DNA of 39,240 nucleotides, from positions 1 through 39,240 of the forward strand of contig JAILRO010000015.1 in assembly GCA_024698145.1 (NCBI GenBank), read 5' to 3'. Positions 34,301 through 39,240 of the stretch are shown in pieces; within the stretch, counting starts at the first letter, position 1, and every line of letters starts with the position of its first letter. The position numbers and the translations under genes were made by a program. The stretch is from Lachnospiraceae bacterium. Its GTDB lineage: Bacteria > Bacillota > Clostridia > Lachnospirales > Lachnospiraceae. Below the pieces are notes generated by a model. The model was not told the origin of the DNA. It worked only from the letters and a program-made list of their open reading frames with translations, and did not search any database.

Positions 34301-34700
34301 CTCGTGCCGTCCAATCCGTTATCTTTTTTCCATTGTAGCATTCCATCATACAGAAATTCAAGGTCTTCTATAGCTTTTTCATAATTATTTTCGGTAGATA
34401 ATTCCTTCTCATAACGGATAATGTAAAACGGTATGTATATGAATAATCCATCATAACTTTGGCATTCAATCAGATAATAATCATTCTCAATCCGTATAAA
34501 AAAATCATTATCTCTTTCTTCGATATCTTTTCCCTTCGATTCAGTAAGATTAACTATAAACCTTCTGATGGAAGCACTTCAACCTCCGCATTCAACGGGT
34601 AAGCCTTATTAAATGCTTCGTTAATACATGTGATAAACAACCTTTTGTGTTTCACCTTCAATGACTTAAACGTATTATCATAATCTTTAGTTTTCTTCAT
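34297..34700 (-). pseudogene. Degraded PD-(D/E)XK (Rpn-type) nuclease/transposase-family gene
   Basis: An ATG at 34700 behind AGGAGG opens 48 codons (MKKTKDYDNTFKSLKVKHKR ... VEVLPSEGL, then stop). A shift at about 34560 continues the same protein as FIVNLTESKGKDIEERD ... FIRIENDYYLIECQSYDG, then IPFYIIRYEKELS, to a TGA at 34297. The pieces match the N-terminus (YD.F..L.......INE.F), the nuclease core (E.Q of LIECQS) and the far C-terminal IPFYI..YEK block of a Lachnospiraceae family I recall as about 300 aa. About 100 residues between ECQSYDG and IPFYI appear deleted, and the C-terminus is cut. So: frameshift, internal deletion and truncation. The family match is from memory. Confidence 0.75.
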
Positions 34701-34760
34701 AAATGATTCCTCCTAGCAAATGAACTCTGCAACGTTGTCCATATATATCCTATTTTACGG

Positions 34761-34789
34761 ATTTTATTACCAAATAAATTGTATGTCAA
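34761..34789 (-). promoter_or_regulatory. Promoter of the pseudogene-XRE-GGDEF operon
   Basis: Minus strand TTGACA (34789-34784), 17 bp, TAAAAT (34766-34761). The -35 is the left arm of the dyad at 34784-34811. Confidence 0.85.
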
Positions 34790-34811
34790 CAATTTCAAAT
34801 TATTGTTGACA
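34784..34811. promoter_or_regulatory. Perfect 10-8-10 dyad carrying both divergent -35 boxes
   Basis: TGTCAACAAT-N8-ATTGTTGACA. Each arm contains a TTGACA -35, one facing left and one facing right. This is the geometry of a shared operator; the XRE gene in the left transcript is the obvious candidate repressor. Confidence 0.7.
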
Positions 34812-34834
34812 AACGCACACAACTCGGTTAGCAT
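34806..34834 (+). promoter_or_regulatory. Plus-strand promoter of a candidate small RNA
   Basis: TTGACA (34806-34811), 17 bp, TAGCAT (34829-34834). The predicted start is about 34841. The -10 is weak (4 of 6). Confidence 0.55.
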
Positions 34835-34840
34835 ACAAAA

Positions 34841-34902
34841 AGAAACGGGTTTTTTTCAAGTAAAATCTCACGATTCCAAAGGGTTGCCCGTTTCTTTTTT
34901 TT
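34841..34902 (+). ncRNA. Candidate 62-nt small RNA, or a long-loop terminator
   Basis: Begins where the plus promoter should start. AGAAACGGG (34841-34849) pairs with CCCGTTTCT (34887-34895) around a 37-base loop, then a run of eight T. With flanking A and T the repeat reaches 13 bp. On plus this would be a short RNA closed by its own terminator stem. On minus the same hairpin followed by TTTTT could terminate the 246-aa gene. No ORF of note lies within. Confidence 0.45.
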
Positions 34903-34958
34903 CTCTTCACTGTTAGTGGTATCTCTCGGTGATATGCAACTAATATTCACCTCAACTT

Positions 34959-35699
34959 TTATCGATTCAACGCATTTTGAATAATATTCAATATTGTCTT
35001 TAAATGACCAGCTTGCGGGAATAGCGACTCTAGAACCATTAAGATTACTTCTTTGCTACAATTGATAAGTATTTCCTTCAACCCATCAAGTGATGCCTCT
35101 TTGAAAAACTCGCTCGCTAACTTTTTATCCTGTTCACTGATATCAGGATCATCCAAGATTTTCTTTAATTGATTTTTATTAATACTATTATCAAAAGTTA
35201 CATGCTCCTCTTCTGCAAGCATTCTTCCTATTTCCAAGAACGCATCTGCTCGGCACTGAAATAATTTAGGATTCAATTGATATTCATCGTACTGATTATT
35301 GATTTCAAAAAAATTACGTGCGTCCTTAATTACATTAACATCCGGAATAATAAATTTTACCAAATGTTTTACTTCATCATACTTTGCATTTTGAGCATAT
35401 TCCAAAAATGATTTTTTCCAATTATATTCTTTCCTTGGATATCTCAACTCTTTTCTCTCTTTAAGGCTTCTGACTTTCGATTGCGTTATACCCAAATCCT
35501 TTCCTAATGTATAATCATCATATGGTAAATCATTGTCTAAAAGATGTTCGATATAATACGAGAAAATGTAGGTTTCAAAATCAGTTTTACTTATGGTCCC
35601 GAAGTTTCTATGAAAATACATATCCATAATATCATCAAAAAGACGTTTTTTCTCATCTTCCGAAAATCCTTTTATTACTTCATCATTTAAATAATCCAT
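34959..35699 (-). CDS. Unrecognised 246-aa protein with possible helix-turn-helix
   Basis: I do not recognise the family. What can be seen: a charged helical N-terminus (GFSEDEKKRLFDDIMDMYFH), FETYIFSYYIEHLLDND, then DYTLGKDLGITQSKVRSLKE (about residues 64-83), which reads like a helix-turn-helix, a Lys/Tyr/Trp-rich segment, an acidic middle, and a mainly hydrophobic C-terminus (KEVILMVLESLFPQAG, LKTILNII) that looks amphipathic rather than clearly membrane-spanning. There is no signal peptide and no Cys cluster. The start follows AAGGA by eight bases. It lies in the accessory stretch between the leucine-rich-repeat gene and the small-RNA locus, and its end points at the small RNA. A regulator or defence-type protein is possible but unsupported. 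Confidence 0.75.
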   Translation of the reverse strand: MDYLNDEVIKGFSEDEKKRLFDDIMDMYFHRNFGTISKTDFETYIFSYYIEHLLDNDLPYDDYTLGKDLGITQSKVRSLKERKELRYPRKEYNWKKSFLEYAQNAKYDEVKHLVKFIIPDVNVIKDARNFFEINNQYDEYQLNPKLFQCRADAFLEIGRMLAEEEHVTFDNSINKNQLKKILDDPDISEQDKKLASEFFKEASLDGLKEILINCSKEVILMVLESLFPQAGHLKTILNIIQNALNR

Positions 35700-35740
35700 T
35701 CACACCATCCTTTATATATTCCTTGTTAATGCCTAACAAT

Positions 35741-35782
35741 GTAGCGGGATAGAATTATTATCTTTTATAATTTCCCCGCTAC
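35741..35782. repeat. 42-bp two-part inverted repeat before the 246-aa gene
   Basis: GTAGCGGG...CCCGCTAC (8 perfect pairs) with an inner AATTAT/ATAATT stem. It lies 12 bases past the leucine-rich-repeat stop on the minus strand but lacks a T-run on either side, so it is a poor standard terminator; it may be an mRNA leader structure or a binding site. Confidence 0.6.
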
Positions 35783-35793
35783 ATAACCATCAA

Positions 35794-37257
35794 TTATTTA
35801 ACTTTGAACTTTATTGTGTTTTCTACGCCCTTCAAGTCAGTAACGACCAGAATATTAAACTTCTTCTTTTTCAAAAGACTCTTCTTATACTTTGATAATT
35901 TAAATGAGAAACTCTTTACGCCTGACTTTACTTTAACAGGTCGTCCATTTAGCGTAATTGTATCAATTTTGTCTGCATCAGAAATCTTAATCGTTTGTGT
36001 TTTTTTGTATGTTTTCTTATTCTTTATATTGTATTTTGTTTTTTTGTTTGTTGATTTTACTGAAACGTACTTAATATTATTTGTTTTTGCGAACTTTTCA
36101 GCAGCAGAACCTTTAACACAATAAATAGTCAGTTTATCACAATGTTCAAAGGCATCTTTACTAATTTGTTTAGCACTTTCCGGGATTGTTAACTTTTCAA
36201 GGCTGGTACAACCTGAAAAAGTTGTAGGTACAATGGATTTCACACCCTCTGGAATTATTAATTCTTTCAAACTACTACAATTATAAAACGCAGCTAAATC
36301 AATATATTTTATAGTCTTTGGAATTATAAATGTTTTCAAGTTGGAACAACCATAAAAAAGCTGCGCTGGAATTCCTTTTGACCCTTCATCGAATGTAGCT
36401 GTTTCTATTTTTTTATAATTTACAAACGATAATCTGTCTAAAATATCCATATCTGCATTAATTACAACATTTTTTATATAGAACTGTAAATAGTAAGGCC
36501 ATCTATAATCACTATATACACCTCCTTTACCATCCACTGTAATCGTAAATGTATTAGAATCAATTGTTGCTTTTAGGTTCTGTCCTATATTCTCTTCAAC
36601 AACTTTCGACGAAGGACTTATCACCCAATAATCCTTATAGTTTTCTTTAAAGGTAGCATCTGCTTTCAACTTATCACTACAATAAATCAAAAAGTTTTGG
36701 TATGAAGGAAATGCATATTCACCTACGCTTGTAACACTATCTGGCAAAGTTATACTTGTTAATCCTTCACATCCAGAAAACGCGCTTCTCCCTATACTCG
36801 TTACACCATTCGGCAAAGTTATACTTGTTAATCCTGTACATCCAGAAAACGCACTTTCTCCTATACTTTTCACACTATCTGGCAATGTTATACTCGTTAA
36901 TCCTTTGCATCCAAAAAACGCACAATCTCCTATACTCGTCACACTATTTGGCAAAGTTATACTTGTCAATCCTGTACAACCATCAAACGCCCATTCCCCT
37001 ATACTCGTCACACCATTTTCTATAACAACATTCACAATATTGTCATAACAACCTGAACTAAAACTACATTCACCTGTTCCACTAATAGTAACCGTACCGG
37101 TTTTGCTGTCAAAAGTATATGTACAATTTTCGCCACAACTTCCACTACTTTCTGTCAACGTCCCGGCAAGTACTCCTTTACCTTGCCATAGCGCTCCAAA
37201 ACTCACACTTATGGTAAGCATTAGAATCAAAAAAATCTTCTGTTTCATAGTCTTCAT
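35794..37257 (-). CDS. BspA-type leucine-rich-repeat surface protein
   Basis: 487 aa, secreted. Signal peptide ([20 protein letters not shown]), an N-terminal Cys-containing segment ([20 protein letters not shown]) typical of bacterial surface LRR proteins, then five 23-residue BspA (LRR_5) repeats of the form LTSITLPxSVTSIGxxAFxG (about residues 80-190). After a spacer come three more diverged repeats ([20 protein letters not shown] and following), and a Lys-rich beta-type tail with no LPXTG. BspA-like proteins bind host or bacterial surfaces; adhesion is the family-based guess. The ATG at 37257 has GGAGG seven bases upstream; the open frame extends 25 codons further through the promoter and operator region. 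Confidence 0.9.
   Translation of the reverse strand: MKTMKQKIFLILMLTISVSFGALWQGKGVLAGTLTESSGSCGENCTYTFDSKTGTVTISGTGECSFSSGCYDNIVNVVIENGVTSIGEWAFDGCTGLTSITLPNSVTSIGDCAFFGCKGLTSITLPDSVKSIGESAFSGCTGLTSITLPNGVTSIGRSAFSGCEGLTSITLPDSVTSVGEYAFPSYQNFLIYCSDKLKADATFKENYKDYWVISPSSKVVEENIGQNLKATIDSNTFTITVDGKGGVYSDYRWPYYLQFYIKNVVINADMDILDRLSFVNYKKIETATFDEGSKGIPAQLFYGCSNLKTFIIPKTIKYIDLAAFYNCSSLKELIIPEGVKSIVPTTFSGCTSLEKLTIPESAKQISKDAFEHCDKLTIYCVKGSAAEKFAKTNNIKYVSVKSTNKKTKYNIKNKKTYKKTQTIKISDADKIDTITLNGRPVKVKSGVKSFSFKLSKYKKSLLKKKKFNILVVTDLKGVENTIKFKVK
36722..37020 (-). repeat. Tandem 69-bp coding repeats (LRR units)
   Basis: The block GGCAA(A/T)GTTATACT recurs at 36743, 36812, 36881 and 36950, an exact 69-bp period (23 codons), with very high identity between units. 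This points to recent duplication or ongoing homogenisation, so unit number may vary between strains. Confidence 0.92.
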
Positions 37258-37278
37258 ATCGAATCCTCCAATACGTAT

Positions 37279-37319
37279 ATATTTACCGAATACCGTTATT
37301 AACCGATTTCGGTAAATAT
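37279..37319. promoter_or_regulatory. 12-17-12 inverted repeat, probable operator
   Basis: ATATTTACCGAA (37279-37290) and TTCGGTAAATAT (37308-37319), perfect 12-bp arms, with extra ACCG blocks inside the spacer. It starts at about +1 of the leucine-rich-repeat transcript and lies upstream of the small Cro-like gene, so that regulator is the likely binder. Confidence 0.7.
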
Positions 37320-37320
37320 C

Positions 37321-37349
37321 ATTATACACCACATTTGGTTATTATTCAA
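37321..37349 (-). promoter_or_regulatory. Promoter of the leucine-rich-repeat gene
   Basis: Minus strand TTGAAT (37349-37344), 17 bp, TATAAT (37326-37321). The start point falls at the near edge of the 12-17-12 dyad. A weak opposite promoter (TATACA near 37323) overlaps it. Confidence 0.8.
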
Positions 37350-37369
37350 TGGAAAGGTGGTGTTTACAA

Positions 37370-37570
37370 TTGATCGTTTATGATAAATTATGGGAAACAA
37401 TGAAAGAAAAAGGAGTGTCACAATATACCCTCATTAAGAAATACGGTATAAGTCCCGCCCAAATAACGAGATTAAAAAGAAACGAATATGTAAGCACCCA
37501 TACGATAGATACATTCTGTAATATATTAGACTGTGATATAACCGATATAATGTCTCACACAAAAGACTAA
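37370..37570 (+). CDS. Small Cro/C1-type (XRE) regulator
   Basis: 66 aa, made almost only of one helix-turn-helix: KLWETMKEKGVSQYTLIKKY, then GISPAQITRLKRNEYVSTHT, and NILDCDITDIM. This is the minimal Cro-like repressor common in clostridial genomes and mobile elements. TTG at 37370 is preferred as start because AAGGTGG lies nine bases upstream and LIVYDKLW matches the usual first residues; the ATG at 37349 has no ribosome site. It is transcribed away from the leucine-rich-repeat gene across the 12-17-12 dyad, which suggests autoregulation and control of that surface gene (inference). Confidence 0.85.
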   Translation: MIVYDKLWETMKEKGVSQYTLIKKYGISPAQITRLKRNEYVSTHTIDTFCNILDCDITDIMSHTKD

Positions 37571-37601
37571 AAAAGCGCCCACATCATAATGACGTGAGCA
37601 C
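37569..37601 (-). terminator. Terminator after the chemoreceptor remnant
   Basis: Minus strand GTGCTCAC...GTGGGCGC (8 pairs, two G.U, plus an inner ATCAT/ATGA helix), then TTTTTT. It overlaps the end of the small XRE gene and may also stop its transcript. Confidence 0.8.
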
Positions 37602-37630
37602 TTCTTTGTAACCCCTTTTATAATTTAACC

Positions 37631-38017
37631 TTAATCAATTTTGAATCTGCTGATAAACTCATCAATACGGTTCGAAGATTCTGCAACTATCTGTGCATTT
37701 TGATCAACCTCATGACTCTCATTTGCAACAGCAACAGCTGATGTTGCCACAAGTTCTACGTTCTGGCTTACTTCGATAGAGCTTGCTGACTGCTCCTCTG
37801 AAATAGCAACTACCGTAGCAGCAATATCATTGACATCATTCATCATTCCAATCATATCTTCTATGGTATTCCTGCATTGTCAAGGTCATGGAAAATGCCT
37901 GCAAATGTATCTCCCGCTGTTGTAACAGCTTCTGTTCCCTGTGTAATCTCCTCTGTATTAACTTTTGATTTCTCTGAAAGAGATTTTATCTGGTTGGTAA
38001 TATCTGCAATAATACCG
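37631..38017 (-). pseudogene. Methyl-accepting chemotaxis protein, C-terminal remnant
   Basis: Coding begins abruptly at 38017 with GIIADITNQIKSLSEKSK and VNTEEITQGTEAVTTAG, recognisable chemoreceptor signalling-domain sequence. It runs to a stop at 37876-37874 and resumes in another frame from about 37880 as NTIEDMIGMMNDVNDI, AISEEQSASSIEVSQNV and RIDEFISRFKID, the normal C-terminus. The sensor, membrane and HAMP parts are missing and the 5' break coincides with the terminator hairpin of the next gene. About 128 codons remain of an expected 500-700. One frameshift and a large 5' deletion: a dead copy. Confidence 0.85.
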
Positions 38018-38039
38018 GCTTAGGAAATATCCTAGCCGG
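38015..38039 (-). terminator. Terminator of the ArsR operon
   Basis: CCGGC(t)TAGGA-aata-TCCTAGCCGG: ten GC-rich pairs with one bulged T, starting eight bases past the stop of the 38047-38733 gene. The T tract is imperfect on minus (TATTATTG). The chemoreceptor remnant joins it directly. Confidence 0.75.
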
Positions 38040-38046
38040 CTTGTTT

Positions 38047-38733
38047 TCACATATCTTCTTTTAATGGCATAACGCATTTCTTAAAGAAAGTTTCCGCACC
38101 TTCTTCACCGAAAACCTTTGAAAGAACAGCTGACGAAGGGTTGCCCTCATAAATCATTCTGTCTCGGAACTTAATAAGTCCTGACAGATTATCCTCTTTG
38201 ATATCGGCACTTTTCACATCTTTGACATAGGCTTTGACTGACTCATTTACCATATCTTGTAACTTCGTATCCTCTGCCTCTCCACCACACTTTATCAAAG
38301 ATGCAGCATGCCTTTCTCCAACATACCATTTAGGTTTTTCGTCATATTCAGGCAAGTCACAATACTTTTGATGAACTGTCATAAGTTCCTTATACTCGTT
38401 ATCATCTGACGTACAATCATAATACTCAACAAAGACCGTTCTTTTCTTACCGACTGTCATGATGTCTATAAGTAGGAAAGGAACAGAACCACCTTCTCCC
38501 GGCATAAATGCTGTCGTCAACAATTCCATACCAAATGGTCCTTTTGTATGCATTGTCATGTAATGACCAAACCCTGCAACTTTATATCTATCCACCGAAA
38601 ACTTCATAAACTTCGGCCACTTTGGGTAATAAAATGTCGAATATTGATCCTGGTTAATTTTCTCATTTTGAAAATCACCAACAAAACCTTTGGTTATATC
38701 ATCCCTCAATTCAGTCAACTTCATATTTCTCAC
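38047..38733 (-). CDS. Bilin-reductase-like (HY2/PcyA-fold?) protein under ArsR control
   Basis: 228 aa, soluble, no signal peptide. I see no certain family, but three regions follow the order and spacing of ferredoxin-dependent bilin reductases. The core GMELLTTAFMPGEGGSVPFL then LIDIMTVGKKRTVFVEYYD resembles PcyA's [20 protein letters not shown] then CDIV. The Asp aligned with PcyA's catalytic Asp105 is kept (Asp90). The C-terminus NPSSAVLSKVFGEEGAETFF resembles [20 protein letters not shown]. PcyA's His88 is Thr here, and length fits (230-250 aa). The start overlaps the ArsR stop as GTGA; ATG at 38724 is an alternative. Bilin or other tetrapyrrole chemistry is an inference from these patterns only. 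Confidence 0.6.
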   Translation of the reverse strand: MRNMKLTELRDDITKGFVGDFQNEKINQDQYSTFYYPKWPKFMKFSVDRYKVAGFGHYMTMHTKGPFGMELLTTAFMPGEGGSVPFLLIDIMTVGKKRTVFVEYYDCTSDDNEYKELMTVHQKYCDLPEYDEKPKWYVGERHAASLIKCGGEAEDTKLQDMVNESVKAYVKDVKSADIKEDNLSGLIKFRDRMIYEGNPSSAVLSKVFGEEGAETFFKKCVMPLKEDM

Positions 38734-39095
38734 CCAATATCTTCCTCAATATGCTCCTGTCCCATGGCAATTATTGTCTTAACATGTTCATCTGCCAAAG
38801 AATAGAATATTGATTTTCCATCTCGTCTTGCTTTCACAAGTTTATTCTGCTTAAGAATTCTCAACTGGTGTGATATTGCTGACTGGTTCATATTAAGAAC
38901 TGTTGCAAGATCGCACACGCAAACCTCCGCCTGCAAAAGAACAAACAATATTCTTATTCTTGTCGAATCTCCAAACACCTTAAAAAGCTCTGCAAGATCA
39001 TACAATTCTGTTTCTTCAGGCATTGTACGCTCCACAATCTCAAGCAGATCTTTATGTACTTCTGTTGTCTCACATGCAAATTCTATTTTCTCCAT
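38730..39095 (-). CDS. ArsR/SmtB-family metal-sensing repressor
   Basis: 121 aa. Winged helix-turn-helix: LAELFKVFGDSTRIRILFVL, then LATVLNMNQSAISHQLRILK (recognition helix) and the wing RRDGKSIFYSL. Both metal-site types of the family can be seen: Cys59-x-Cys61 in EVCVCDL (alpha3/alpha3N site, with Cys8 as a possible N-terminal ligand) and Asp102-x-His104-x10-His115-x2-Glu118 (alpha5 site). A CadC/ZiaR-type sensor of Zn, Cd or Pb is therefore likely. ATG at 39095 has AAGGA eight bases upstream; GTG at 39101 is too close. It is coupled to the bilin-reductase-like gene, its probable target along with itself. Confidence 0.93.
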   Translation of the reverse strand: MEKIEFACETTEVHKDLLEIVERTMPEETELYDLAELFKVFGDSTRIRILFVLLQAEVCVCDLATVLNMNQSAISHQLRILKQNKLVKARRDGKSIFYSLADEHVKTIIAMGQEHIEEDIG

Positions 39096-39240
39096 ATTCA
39101 CTTTCCTTTCTTATATCATGCTGTTTAATGCACTTTTATCCCTAACAAACGCGTATAGATTATCAGATGTATGAATATCCTGTATCCAGGTGAAACGCAC
39201 TAAGAGGTTGTAGGTATGCCGACTACACTTTCTTATAATA

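Noticed and set aside
34841-34902. Antitoxin RNA of a type III toxin-antitoxin system
   Set aside because: Those RNAs are tandem repeats directly upstream of a same-strand toxin gene; here there is no repeat array and no plus-strand gene until 37370.
36722-37020. CRISPR-like array
   Set aside because: The 69-bp period is fully coding, with no unique spacers; it is a leucine-rich repeat tract.
33944-38046. Complete prophage or integrative element
   Set aside because: Small regulators and a broken nuclease gene are present, but no integrase, no attachment-site repeats, and no structural or conjugation genes.

Overview
The window comes from a low-GC, Gram-positive, motile and sporulating anaerobe, most probably a Lachnospiraceae relative (Roseburia/Lachnospira/Butyrivibrio-like). 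The reasons are the strong AGGAGG ribosome sites, near-consensus sigma-A promoters with 17-bp spacers, a T-box leader, spoVA genes, cheB, a flagellin methylase, BspA-type repeats and a fused Tet(M)-like/NYN protein. No species is claimed.

Layout. 1-113: N-terminus of a solute-binding lipoprotein that runs off the left edge. 380-4619 (minus): ppdK, then an SH3b-NlpC/P60 wall hydrolase with its own promoter and a WalR-type box. 4854-11478 (minus): a housekeeping operon reading M16C peptidase, era, recO, lipoprotein, glyS. 11561-11766: tRNA-Met and tRNA-Val with promoter and terminator. 11788-16051 (minus): HAAS protein, transglutaminase-like protein, and an EF-G/Tet(M)-type GTPase fused to a YacP/Rae1 ribonuclease domain. 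16190-16420 (plus): small membrane protein. 16472-18576 (minus): aspS under a T-box whose specifier reads AAC (Asn). 18578-22780: large surface protein with a C-type-lectin-like domain. 22956-25937 (minus): proB, fliB-like, nudC operon. 25958-26947: DHH phosphoesterase. 27116-28783 (plus): spoVAA-spoVAB-spoVAC. 28813-30425 (minus): ybaK and cheB. 30498-31539 (plus): L,D-transpeptidase.

31555-38046 looks accessory: a sugar-binding-protein-like/GGDEF sensor behind a small XRE regulator, a wrecked PD-(D/E)XK nuclease/transposase gene, a divergent promoter pair built on a perfect dyad with a possible small RNA, an unrecognised 246-aa protein, a BspA-type leucine-rich-repeat surface protein facing a tiny Cro-like regulator across a second dyad, and a chemoreceptor remnant. 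38047-39095: a metal-sensor ArsR gene translationally coupled to a protein that resembles ferredoxin-dependent bilin reductases. In the last 145 bases (39096-39240) I identify no gene or firm promoter.

Most worth pursuing: (1) the ribosomal A-site GTPase fused to an A-site mRNA nuclease domain; (2) the Asn-specific T-box on aspS, with an AspRS residue typical of non-discriminating enzymes; (3) the divergent promoter/dyad/small-RNA locus at 34761-34902; (4) the bilin-reductase-like protein under a metal sensor.
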